From Zygnema cylindricum (Eukaryota; Streptophyta; Zygnematophyceae; Zygnematales; Zygnemataceae): DNA of 62,000 bases. The notes under the pieces were generated by a model that had not been told where the DNA came from, ran no database searches, and saw only the letters and a list, made by a program, of their open reading frames with translations. The stretch is from NCBI GenBank assembly GCA_037447655.1, contig JBBHKE010002552.1, forward strand, positions 32,501 to 94,500, read 5' to 3'. The position numbers were made by a program, and so were the translations under genes. Shown one piece after another: positions 45,400 through 57,118 of this stretch (positions within the stretch are counted from its first letter, which is position 1; each line of letters opens with the position of its first letter).

Positions 45400-47200
45400 A
45401 TTCAGCACCTACTCAACAACCAACTTTGAGCTGACACAAAATATGACTCAAAATGCCAATATTCCTCAAACTTGTTTCAGTGATAAACAACACATAAAAA
45501 TAACAAATCCCTAAATTTGAGCCCAAATGACCCACTAAACCATAAGATATGATTTTCTGGAAGTTTCCCAAAAATTGCCCTTAGATTATCATAATCCCAA
45601 AATTGGATGACTCAAAATTGGCTAAGTCCTAAACTATAAACTCACAATGAGTATCTACTGGTCACACTAATTCGGATGGCTGTACTACAGTACTCTTGAC
45701 TTACGACAAAGTGTCATACCTTTACTTTAGTGTACCGTAAGTAATTTGAAAACCTTGATTACTACCTGCCGCTAAATAAACAGTGTAACACTAGATTTTA
45801 ATGCACTAAACGCCAACCATTTTTTTCCAAATATTGACAAATAGCGTCCGTACAATTAATGTTGCCGATGCTTAGTCAGTATTAATCACAAAGGTCCAGA
45901 TCAATGTTGATCTCGTGGTACGAAAATCCTGAGTGCGTACGGTGCACTAAGTTGTTGTGGTCCCCACTTTAATGGTGTCCGTTGAAGTGGTTTGTATTGA
46001 CGACCTACTTTCGATCTGTCATAATTCTCTCTTGGATGTTCGGATTAGTCGTATGTAGGTGTCGGTCACCACTCCGGAATGCCTACATCATCTTCAACTG
46101 TCGACGCGTGTCCCTGCATAAGTACAGTAAACTTTTACTGTCTATCTGCTACTGTCACACTATCAAAGGTAAGTATTACATCTGACCTAGAAAGAAAATA
46201 TTCTAAGTCATTAGTCTCCTCTCATAGATCTATTTACTGAACTAAAGATTTCAAGACTCAAAAATTTCAACACATCATCCCCGCGAAACCCTAATTTCTT
46301 CCCATTATCGGTGTTCACAATGTTGTCCATAGCCATTTTTAGCCATGGATTTACCCTCGGAAGCACCACAAACTACCCCAAAAACAGCCTACTTTGAATC
46401 AGCACAGAATTATATAAAAATAACTAAACAAGGTGAAAATACAAAAACAGATATTTTTTAGGCTATAGAATAACCTCACAAAGTTTCAGACAAAATTAAG
46501 AAACAGAGTGATCACATCATCTAGTCAAAGTTGTAGAAAAACAGTCTGCCAGAACAGTGATAAATCTGACAACTTCACAATGAGGTTACACACAGACCAG
46601 ACAAAAAATAGGCCTGAAAATCGGTGGCAATGTTTACATTATAAGGAGGAAGATACATGCAAAATTTCACATAATTTTACCGACAGATCTGAGAGAAATC
46701 CTCAGATAAAATTACCAAAAATCACCATAAACAGTTTTGTCCAGAAAAGTTCCTAAGTTAAAAATGACGAAGTCCTAGAATTATATACAGGAGCTCACTA
46801 ATAAATGTACGGAGGCATACCAGCTCACTACTAAATTTACGGAGGCATACCATCCGTACACAATCTACCAGCTACCTCTATTAATGTTAGTATACCCAAA
46901 TAACTCGAGGTATGTCAGAATAAGTAAATCTACACTATTAACTAATACACAAAAAGACAAACCACTGTTGTTACAAATATTTACAAGTACGAACAATATC
47001 ACAAAATCGTATGCTGAGGGTGTGTCCCCATGTAATCAGTACTTTGATAAAGTATTTTCGACTGTAGTGAAGATTCTCCGTACTACTTTGAAGAGCGTCC
47101 CTATGTGCGAAAATGAAATCCGGAAATTTGAAATGTGACAGTTGTAGACGTGGTTACTATTGATGACGACTGAAGACGACTACGAAACAACTACAAAAGA
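45400..47200 (-). mobile_element. LTR-like relic upstream of the gag remnant
   Basis: Short phrases are shared with LTR A (TACGGAGGCATACCAG, twice near 46810-46850) and with the solo LTR at 59690 (AAATCGTATGCTGAG near 47005, and preceding sequence). This suggests a decayed minus-strand LTR for the gag remnant. Ends were not located. Confidence 0.4.
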
Positions 47201-47209
47201 TAACGCACG

Positions 47210-47698
47210 CAAAAACTACGACGATTGTTACACGTCTACATTCACGAGACCATTTGTGCGACTCGAAAACTAACGACGGATGTACACGTCTACAACGACA
47301 AAGAGTGTCACGACTCCTGCGACATCATGTGACATCTGTCGCATGTGACATCGTACTGTTGCCCGTGGCATTGTAGACATGAGATCTCCAACGCTGTTAA
47401 ACACACTCCTGCCCTATTACCACAGTTTTCACTACTTTCCCAAAGCATGTCTGCACAAAACCACGCAATTCCATTCCTCACAATTTCTTTTGTTTCCACA
47501 CTTGCCACAAAAAGTTAATCTGATGCGCAAAAACTGTTAGAAAACCTTTTCATTGAGACGTTTTTTCACCGCAATTTATTCACAAAATACCAATTTGAAG
47601 ATCTTTGCATTGTTTGAGGGTTATGTAAGTGGCACGACCAACTCTATCTAGGACACTTGGATCAAAAAAGGTGCCATCACCATTTAACGAATACCTTA
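47210..47698. other. Unclassified stretch with minus-strand open frames
   Basis: Frames 47508-47308 (starts MASVETKEIVRNGIAWFCAD) and 47777-47580 (includes DPSVLDRVGRATYITLKQC) have coding-like composition but no recognised domain. The second is entered by the LTR of element D. These may be host exon remnants. Confidence 0.3.
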
Positions 47699-47703
47699 AT
47701 AGC

Positions 47704-48296
47704 TGAAAGATTAAAAACCAAATAAAACACACACACGACAATGGTGTTCCTCCATAAACATTCAATATATTAAGCACAATGCAAATACAACTTCTTTTCT
47801 TCTTTCCTTTTAATTCTGATCTTTCTACGCCTCCTTAACAAGCTACACCTCCAAAAGATAATTCTACCATAAAGTCTCAACCAATATATATCGGTACACG
47901 ACTAGATACGTGTAAGAGTCAACGCGGTGAAATGAACGACCGACAAGTTTGAACCAACTTGAAAAACACTGTACGTGTAACCGCGAACCAACTTGAATCA
48001 CGCGGTACGACTTGAACTTCCGTGAACCGAAACTACTAAGAAATTCCCACATCACTTCTATAGTACAATTCAAACATACGTGAATCGAAACAAACGTTTC
48101 ATTTCACGTCACTTCAAATATCCAGCGACGAAACTTCTTCGTCGCTGGTACTTCACTTCAAATATCCAGCAACGAAACTTCTTCGTCGCTGGTACTTCAA
48201 CTATCCAGCGACGAAACTACCTCGTCGCTGGTCGTCGCTACCTTAGCTACGAGAATGACTCGCCGCTAACAGAGTTTTCAGTACCAAATCCTAACA
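47704..48296 (-). repeat. Element D 3' LTR
   Basis: This LTR contains three direct/inverted modules of CCAGCGACGAAACTTCTTCG and CGTCGCTGG (48120-48235), which form hairpins in RNA. The polypurine tract (plus strand TTCCCCCTCTTA) abuts at 48297. Confidence 0.93.
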
Positions 48297-48459
48297 TTCC
48301 CCCTCTTACTGAGATACTCAAAGCCCCTTCTTACTCCATGCCAACTAATTTTTTTCCCATTTCATAGACTTCCTTTAATGCTGCTTTGGTTAACATATCA
48401 GCAGCTTGTTCTGCTGTAGGAACAAACGAAAATTCAACTTCTTTTTCCGCAACCAAACC

Positions 48460-49655
48460 TCAAACAAAATGCCACTGAATTTTAATGTGTTTAGTGCGCT
48501 TATGCAAAATAGGATTTTTACTAAGTGCAATGGAAGACATATTATCACTTAATATTTGCATGCATTGTTTTTCCACTCCAACCTCCGATAGAAATTCTTT
48601 AATCCACACAGCATTCTTCGCAGCATGACACGCAGCCATATACTCCGCCTCTGTTGATGAAAGTGCCACAATAGGCTGCAAACGGGAATTACACGAGATC
48701 GCTCCTCGTGCAAGTAAAAACACATATCCTGACGTTGACCTTCCTGTATCATGGTCTCCTCTATAGTCGGCATCACAATATCCATAACAACTCAAGCCCT
48801 CACCCTTCCTATAAACAATTCCAAGACTAAGTGTTCCAGCCAAATATCTAAAGATTCTCTTCACTGCCTCCCAATGTATTTTTTTCAGATTGCTACAATA
48901 CTGACTAACCACGCTCACTGCGGCACTAATGTCTGGCCTAGTACCGACACTCAAATACATTAAGCTTCCGACCGCCTCCCTATACGGGGCATCAACGTCG
49001 GGACTTTTAACAAAATTAGAAAGCTTATCACGAGGATCAAGGGGAGTTCCAAGTGGCTTACAATCTAAAAACCCAAATCTTTCAAGTACCTCTTTTGCAT
49101 ATTGTTCCTGGCTTAACTTAATATCTCCGTTCCTCCTTCTCTGAATCTGAACTCCCACAATGTATTGTGCATCTCCTAAGTCTGTGATTTTAAAATACTT
49201 CCGAAATTCAATCTTTAATTCTCCAAGTAAATCCAAGTTGTGAGAGATAGAGAAATGAAATCATCTACGTAAACACTGAAAATAACCATGTCCATACCTT
49301 CTCCCCGAATATACACTCCTCAATCTGCAATAAGCCTCCTAAATCCCAAAATTAGTAAGACCTTGTGAAGCTTATGGTTCCATGTTCTTGGTGCCTGCTT
49401 CAAACCATACAAAGCTTTCCACAACCTCCATACTTTTCCATTCTTTCCAGGAACTCCTTCTGGGATTTTCATATACACCTCCTCTTCCAATTCTCCATTT
49501 AAGAAAGCTGTCTCTACATCCATATGTTGGATATGCATTCCTTCCGCCGCCGCCATTGCAATAATTGCTCGCAAAGAATCAAACTTAACCACAGGAGCAA
49601 AAGTCTCAGAATAATCAATACCCTCCTTCTGCTGAAAGCCTTTACATACTAACAA
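48460..49655 (-). pseudogene. Element D reverse transcriptase-RNase H
   Basis: RT motifs run from GFQQKEGIDYSETFAPVVKF through HMDVETAFLNGELEEEVYM and ALYGLKQAPRTWN to YVDD at 49271-49260. A stop near 49320 splits it. The downstream 258-codon frame carries DLGDAQYIVGVQI, GSLMYLSVGTRPDI, YCDADYRGD, STEAEYMAACHAAK and KRTKHIKIQWHFV, typical RT connection and RNase H. It then meets a premature stop at 48460 before the natural end (EQAADMLTKA lies just beyond). Confidence 0.93.
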
Positions 49656-50018
49656 CGCCTTATACTTAAGAATTTCTCCCGAAGCTCACGTCTTTATCTT
49701 AAAAACCCACTTTGAGTCAATCGCATTCTTACCAACTGGTAAATCTACATCTTCAAAACATCCATTCGATTTTACAGAATTAAATTCTTTGATAAACGCC
49801 GATTTCCACTTCTCCTCCCATTCGTCCGAGTCTCGAGCCTTTTGGTATGATTGAGGATCCGCCGGAAGATTTTCTGTACTTGCCTTTCATAAGAGAAAGG
49901 ATTCCGCCCTTCCTTCTCTAATTTCGAAAATTGCCCTGTGGTAGCTGGTTTGCTTTTTATATGACTGTTCAGGTGAAAATCGTTCCAGTGCCTTCCCTTT
50001 AGTGGATCTTTTACTTCT

Positions 50019-51690
50019 TCATACGTCATTTGCAAATTCTTTATCCAAATCACTGTGCTCAATCTTGTCATCATCCTCTTTCTCTAGGAGTGTCTCTTCT
50101 GATGTCACGTTGTCAATGCCTGTGGATGATACTCTGGTGACCTTGTCTTCTTGTGATTTGGTGCCGCTAAGCTTAGGTGTCGAAACTTTCTCTAAAGGTT
50201 TCTCTACAAATCGCACCTTTTTTTTCGTCCCTACCACTGACAAAACTTCGTCCTCTTCCTCCTCCTCTCGAGTGAACTTCTCATAATGACTTTCCTCCTC
50301 ATAATCTTGAGCTCGTTTGGACTCATTAGCTCCCTTCACCATCCATTCCAAGTTCTCATTAAACTCCACATTTTTAGACTCTTTAACCCTTCTAGTGACT
50401 TGGTTGTAAATCCTATACTGCATTGAGTTCTCAATATATCCCACAAAATATCCTTCCCATGACCGGGCAGCAAACTTTCCCTCCCGATTTCTTTCCTCTA
50501 TGTATCCCATAGCCTCACATCCCCAAATCCTTAAGTGTTTTACTGTAGGTGTTTGTCCACTCCAAAGTTCCTCCGGTGTTTTGTTGCCCAAAGCGGAGTT
50601 TATTCTCCTGTTGGTAATATGGTTAGCTGCCCTAATTGCTTCTTCCCAAAGACGATGCGTGAGTTTCGTCGTATGGAGCATGGCGCGTACCATCTCTTGC
50701 AATGTCTGATTCTTCCTCTCTGCAATTCCATTTGATTGTGGGGAATAAGGAGCCGTGAACTGCCGCATAATCCCCGTCTCTTTACAGTAATCGGTGAAAG
50801 CAAGAAATTCACCTCCTCGGTCTGAGCGTACTTCTTTTACCTGCCTCCCACTTTCCCTCTCAGCCATGACCCCAAAGTCTTTAAATGTTTCAAGAGCGTC
50901 TGACTTAGCTTTTAAAAGATATACCCATGTCTTTCTGATGAAATCATCAACTATCACCATAATGTACTTATTTTTTTCAATGGTTTCTAGATGTGTGTCC
51001 CCACAAAGATCTACATGGACTAGATCTAGAGGGGCATTCCTTTGGAATTGAAGATCTTTCACCGGATGAGGCTTCCTTTTATGTTTCCCTTTTGTGCATC
51101 CAACACATCCAATGACCTTCTCCCCTGTTGCCACATCTAGCCCTCGAACCGCCCCATAACGAATCATCTCCTTAATGTTACTCTCTGAAGTATGACACAT
51201 ACGACGGTGCCACAACGTGAGGTCCTCCTTGTTAACTTTTGCCGAATGAAGATGTCCTTCTTCATTTGCCGTCCTATTTTCTGGTTTCCTCCAAATCAGT
51301 CTACTTTGCATATTTTCAGTCACAATGCCTTTTGCAAATGGCCCTGTTTTACTACTCAAAATGATTCTACCTCCTTCGAAGCATGTGGCTCTTCTTCCTT
51401 TCTTTTGAAGCTGTGGAACACTTAAGAGATTAATGCACCCCTCTGGAATATAAAGCACATTGTTAAAGCGTACTCGATTGTCTCTAGTTTTCCCTTCCCT
51501 ATCTTGTGTTGGTAGATCTAACCGTACTGTTCCCACTGTATCGATGACCATCATTGAACCATTAGCCACTATGATGGATTTTGGTATAGTGAGTTTTCTA
51601 ATGACACTGAATAGTCTTGGATCTGAACACATGTGATGTGTGGCACTTGAATCTATGATCTAACTATTAAATTTTCCCTTACTCTCCTTG
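50019..51690 (-). pseudogene. Element D protease and integrase
   Basis: The protease motif IIDSSATHHMCS sits right after an in-frame stop (about 51661). The integrase is open for 537 codons: HHCC finger (LWHRRMCHTS...CVGCTKGK), intact catalytic set HVDLCG, RSDRGGEFL and NGIAERKNQT, then HLRIWGCEA and a charged C-terminal tail. This is the best-preserved integrase in the window. It would insert cDNA in the nucleus. Confidence 0.93.
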
Positions 51691-53004
51691 CCTCGTGTGT
51701 GAAATAGAATATCCTCCTTTTTCTGTGATTCCTCGATAAGTGAAACAAAAAATTCTTGATCCTGTCCCATTGGCCCATCCCCAAAAAAATCCCCTCTACC
51801 TGATGAGCTACTTCCACTTCGTTCACTTCCTCCACCTCTAAACTGTCTCCCTCGGTGATTGTTTCCCTTGTTTTGATAACAACCCCGACCAGTGTGTCCC
51901 CATTAATGACAAACGTTACACTGTTTACTTTTGTCTGGTCATTCAAAAGAGCCATGCCCAATCTCGTTACAATTGTAACAAGTCATCTGAGAGGTATCAG
52001 GTTGATATGAGCCTCTCCCTGGTCCCTGTGACCTGCCTCCTCGTCCACGATGTCCACCTCCTCTCCCCCTAGATCCCCTAAAGTTGTAAGCTCCTCCGTC
52101 ATCCTCCTCTTGTTGACTCTGGTAGGATGATCCTTTGTTTTCCTCTTTCGGTGTTGCTTTCTCCTTCTGCGTTCTTTTCAAGTGATTGATAGCGTATGCC
52201 ATTGTTTGTTTCTCTCGCCCCTTGATGACCTCCTTTGCTACCGCAAACTTGCTTGGAAGACTCCTCATGAAAACAAACAACCTCTCTTTTTCTGTAGGGA
52301 AGTTATTGAGTGAGTTAAGTTGTTCAATGATGACATTTAACCTTTTGACTCCATCATCAATGGACTCATTCTCCTTCATTCTAAACCCAATATACTCCTC
52401 AAAGAGATAATTTTCATTTGCCTCAAATCCTTTTTCAAACGCATTTTGCAAAGCGGTCCAACAATCAAAAGCCCTATCATGAGTTAGAAGGTGTTCATGC
52501 ATAGAACTAGCATTACTTTGTATAAGTGCGGTGGAGGCCGCCATATCTTTCTTGTCCCACTTATGTGCTCCGGCTGGATCCACGGAAGGATCCGGTCGTG
52601 TTTCTTCCCCGATAACGATGTCCCAAAGTTTTTTTCGGTGTGAATGCTCCTCGAATGTATCTCTTCCAAATTGCATAGTTGGAACCCGTGAAGACAATGG
52701 TTTTATTAAACACTTTATAATCATCATCCTCGCTCTCCTCCTCTTCCTCATAAAGTTTAGATTTCCCCTTCTTTTTCTTTATTTTCTTAGAGTTGCGTGA
52801 GTCTCCACTTACTCCTCCATCTCTATCATCTTTTTGTGTTTTGAGAAACTCTTGAAAGCGTTCAAACGTTCCCTCGTCCATCTTCACATTTTTCTCCCCC
52901 CATTCGTCATACTCATCATATTGTGTCCCTGTAACTCCTCCTCCACTAACTCCCCCACTAGCTCCTCCATTAGGTTCAGCCGGGGATTTCCCTTTCTCCG
53001 CCAT
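51690..53004 (-). pseudogene. Element D gag
   Basis: The ATG near 53004 (MAEKGKSPAEPNGG) lies after the primer site. An acidic N-terminal region leads to FTGSNYAIWKRYI, the gag core. An extra base in a T7 run at about 52627 shifts the frame to the 270-codon segment with YLFEEYIGFRMKENESIDDG, FVFMRSLP and the knuckle start CYNCNEIGH. A Gly/Arg-rich stretch precedes the knuckle. Two stops (about 51939 and 51903) interrupt the second knuckle region. Confidence 0.9.
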
Positions 53005-53023
53005 ATCGGCAAGTGTTGCCAAT

Positions 53024-53040
53024 AACCCGCTCCGATACCA
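53024..53040 (-). promoter_or_regulatory. Element D primer-binding site, initiator tRNA-Met 3' end
   Basis: TGGTATCGGAGC on the minus strand starts 2 bp after the LTR and differs by one base from TGGTATCAGAGC, the usual plant Copia site. This contrasts with A, B and C. Confidence 0.9.
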
Positions 53041-53042
53041 AT

Positions 53043-53635
53043 TGAAAGATTAAAAACCAAATAAAACACACACACGACAATGGTGTTCCTCCATAAACAT
53101 TCAATATATTAAACACAATGCAAATACAACTTCTTTTCTTCTTTCCTTTTACTTCTGATCTTTCTACGCCTCCTTAACAAGCTACACCTCCAAAAGATAA
53201 TTCTACCATAAAGTCTCAACCAATATATATCGGTACACGACTAGATACGTGTAAGAGTCAACGCGGTGAAATGAACGACCGACAAGTTTGAACCAACTTG
53301 AAAAACACTGTACGTGTAACCGCGAACCAACTTGAATCACGCGGTACGACTTGAACTTCCGTGAACCGAAACTACTAAGAAATTCCCACATCACTTCTAT
53401 AGTACAATTCAAACATACGTGAATCGAAACAAACGTTTCATTTCATATCACTTCAAATATCCAGCGACGAAACTTCTTCGTCGCTGGTACTTCACTTCAA
53501 ATATCCAGCGACGAAACTTCTTCGTCGCTGGTACTTCAACTATCCAGCGACGAAACTACTTCGTCGCTGGTCGTCACTACCTTAGCTACGAGAATGACTC
53601 GTCGCTAACAGAGTTCTCAGTACCAAATCCTAACA
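53043..53635 (-). repeat. Element D 5' LTR
   Basis: Same length as the 3' LTR with few substitutions. It carries the same CCAGCGACGAAAC hairpin modules. Confidence 0.93.
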
Positions 53636-53640
53636 ATAGC

Positions 53641-54090
53641 AAGTAAGTTCAGAGTGACACAACCAAATTACATAATGTGTGAATTATATTAAGTACCAAT
53701 TAGGGTGGAATTGAAACAACAAACTGAAATTTGGCAAACATTGAGGTTGACCATCTTTTTCTTTCAAACCAAATGGTGAGGTAGGAAAAACTCAAAATCA
53801 ATATAAAGATAAACAAAAAAATGGATTGGTAAATTGAATTTAAATATTCAGGAAGTGGAGTTGAAGTTGATATTGTAATTGAAATGTCACTTGAAACAGG
53901 AAAAAATACAAAGGGAAATATTTGTAAAAAGAAATAACATATTGTTAATCATATAAATTGGAAATCAGCCTTCAAAATGTATTTTGAAATTACAGTTAAA
54001 TTTAATTTCACTTTTGACAGTGAGGATGAAACTAAATATCCAAAGGTAAAATTGGTGAATTGAAAAACAAATCGGGGACTAAAATTATAC
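53641..54090. other. AT-rich 5' region of the Harbinger element or flank
   Basis: No gene was seen. The plus-strand phrase ATTGAATTTAAATATTC and many TTGAAATT repeats make it low in complexity. Confidence 0.4.
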
Positions 54091-54099
54091 ATTGAAGGG

Positions 54100-55630
54100 T
54101 GGGCATTGTTTTCGAGGATGACACCAGAACAAAAAAAAAGATACGTGTCATTGATGATTCAAAATGTAACAGTTGCATTGATGATGATCTTGCAAATGAT
54201 TTTGAGAACCTTGTTGCCTCCATTATTATCACAGCCACCAACTGGTCCAAACTGCTATTGCTAAGGTTATGCCTCGAATTTTAGCAAACTGCATCCATCA
54301 AGATACAAATTTCCAAGGTGATCCGAATGAAGACTACTATATTAGACCAAGGAGTATACATAGGGTTGACGAAGAGTAACCACGCTACAGCGAAAAGCAA
54401 TTTCAACAATTGTTTCGACTAAAAAAAGACATGGTCCAATTTTTGGTAAACAAATTAAAAGATGAGTTGGAAACCTAACCCCTCCAAGACTTCGTAATAT
54501 TCCCAATAGAAAATTAAGCGTGGAGAAACAAGTTCTAATAACATTGATGGGTTGGGACATCAAGGCGGAATCACACGTACTTCTGTGGAATTTGGTATTA
54601 GACGCTCAAGCGCTGCGAGGATATCTCTTAAAGTCATGGAGGCCATTGTCAAAAGGCTTGGGCATTGGATTAGGTGGCCCACAGAAGAAGAAATTCACGA
54701 CAGCAAAGTTTTTTTCAAGGAAGAAAAAGGATTGCCAAATTGTGTAGGGGCTATAGATTGTACACATATAGAGATTACACTCGAAGATGAAATGTCTTCA
54801 ATTGATTATTTTGATGCCAAACATAACTATTCCACTGTAGTTCAAGCGGTCGTGGACCATAGAATGAGATTTATTGACCTTTATTTAGGCTCTCCAGGGT
54901 CAATGCATCACTCCATAATTTTTAGGAGGTCCGAGCTGGGGCAAGACTTTCAAAGACGTATGGAAGCAAGTGGAGATATTTTTCAATTGGAAAATAAAAA
55001 TGGGCAACCTTACCTCGTAGGAGATGCTGGTTATGCCCTCCATCCGAACTTAATTGTTCCGTACCCTTGTTCGAAACTCAATGCGTCTCAAGTAAAATTC
55101 AACTTCAACAATTTATCGTTGAGGATGGTGGTAGAAAAAGCATTCGGAAAACTCAAAGGGCAGTGGAGGTTCCTCCTCAAAGAATATAATCCAGAACTGG
55201 AATCATTGATTACTTTTATTGTTGCAGCATGTGTTCTTCACAACATCTCTATTGCGAGGAACGAAAAAGATATTGATTGGGGGAAAGAATTTAAAGAGGA
55301 GCAAAGAAAAAATGCAAGCGGCATTGGCGAAAGAACCACGCGCATGTCTGAAGCTCAAAAACGACGAGCACGAGAAGGTGCGGATGTCGAAAGACGGTTG
55401 AATGGTTCAGAAATGAACAAAATCCGAGGGTCTTAAACACGAGATATTTTATGTGATTATGTGATGAGGGGATAGACGAGTGAGGATGACGATACTGGCG
55501 ATTACTTTTCACATGCGGAAAGAGTGGACGACATAGATATTCTTGTTGACGAAGTTGAAGAAAGCGAACAATCTCACGATGATGAAAGTGACGATGACAA
55601 TGTAGATGAAATGGACATCGATGACTGATA
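54100..55630 (+). pseudogene. PIF/Harbinger transposase (DDE_4 nuclease)
   Basis: The open core (54552-55436) carries GAIDCTHIEI (D69 of this frame), LYLGSPGSMHHSIIF, VGDAGYALHPNLIVPY (D158) and VVEKAFGKLKGQWRFL (E195). This is the DDE triad of HARBI1-type nucleases, which cut at TIRs. The usual GSxHD reads GSMHH. An N-terminal part with the helix-turn-helix (FRLKKDMVQFLVNKL) is found at 54250-54550, but stops and a frameshift near 54550 break it. Past the 55436 stop, another frame continues with an acidic tail ending MDIDD. The partner gene lies convergently at 57119-59120. TIRs were not found. Confidence 0.88.
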
Positions 55631-55639
55631 GAGTAATTA

Positions 55640-55895
55640 TTATTTTAGGTGATGTAAAAATAGTTGTTTTTCACTTTATGGTGTAAGTTCCAAATGTTGA
55701 AAATCCTCCAAAGGCTTTAGCATTGGAGTTTAGAATAACACTTCTTTGTGAAATTCATTTTTAAGGATTCCATTTCAAAGCTCCCCATGTTTGTTTCTCC
55801 ATGACAAAGTTTGTTTTTAATCAATGTGTTGTTGTTTGTTGGTGGTTTTACATTATTTGTTTTTTCCAAAACCTTTTCCTCTCCTTCAATGCGTC
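55640..55895. other. Gene-free spacer
   Basis: AT-rich 3' flank of the transposase, with no features. Confidence 0.4.
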
Positions 55896-56395
<500 letters not shown>

Positions 56396-56399
56396 TTAT

Positions 56400-57118
56400 A
56401 GAAAGGTAATATTCTTAACTTGCATTCTCCAAATTTAAATGGTGTGCACAATGAAAATCTGATCATGTGGCGAATAAAAAAATTAGTGTCGAGCATCAAA
56501 AGTCGGTAGTTTCTTTTGCAATTTTTTTTTTTTGTTAATTTCCTTCTGAATTCACAATTTGATTGTGGCAGTGTACAATGATTCGAATAAAAAAACGCAT
56601 TGCAAAAATTGTCCTTAGTAGTGCGTCCACACTATTAGTGGCTTTTCTCTCCCTCTCTCTCTCGGTTTCATTCGTAGTTTGTTGTTCTTTACATGTATTT
56701 TTTTTATGCTTTTTAAAAATCTTTTTCCCATTTTTTTTATGTGTGTTTGAAATTTCTCACCCTCTCCCTCTCTCTCCCCACGCCTGTCTTCTCACCCCAA
56801 AATGGTAGAAATGATGCGAATAATTTTGCAACACTTACATATAAAAATAATGGTTTTTTCTTCAAACGAACAATAAACATATTATGCAAAACATATCATA
56901 CAGGCAAATGAAGAAACAAAAACTCTATGCCTAACATAAAAATAAACAAACTAAAAATGTTTGGAAGTCAAATAGGCGAACCCCCAAAATCTTGGTTTTT
57001 CATGACGTGCTCAACTAAATATTGTACACAACCAAATATTGTACACAACCAAATAAATACTAACCATTCCTTCCCTTTCAAAAAAAGCTACCAAAACACA
57101 ACTCACTAGAATTTACTA
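56400..57118. other. Gene-free spacer
   Basis: AT-rich with a short CT run near 56650 and TTGTACACAACCAAATA repeated near 57020-57050. No coding signal. Confidence 0.4.

Larger units (their letters stand above)
47704..53635 (-). mobile_element. Element D: Copia LTR retrotransposon, full length, inactivated
   Basis: The 593-bp LTRs at 47704-48296 (3') and 53043-53635 (5') are near-identical, start TGTTAGGATTTGG on the minus strand and end CTTTCA. The target duplication ATAGC lies at 47699-47703 and 53636-53640. Gag, protease, integrase, RT and RNase H are all recognisable. The primer site is the conventional initiator tRNA-Met 3' end. Several frameshifts and stops block expression. LTR similarity indicates a recent insertion. 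Confidence 0.96.

Noticed and set aside
50002-50286. Ser-rich plus-strand ORF opposite the element D integrase
   Set aside because: It is an antisense shadow of the charged integrase tail.
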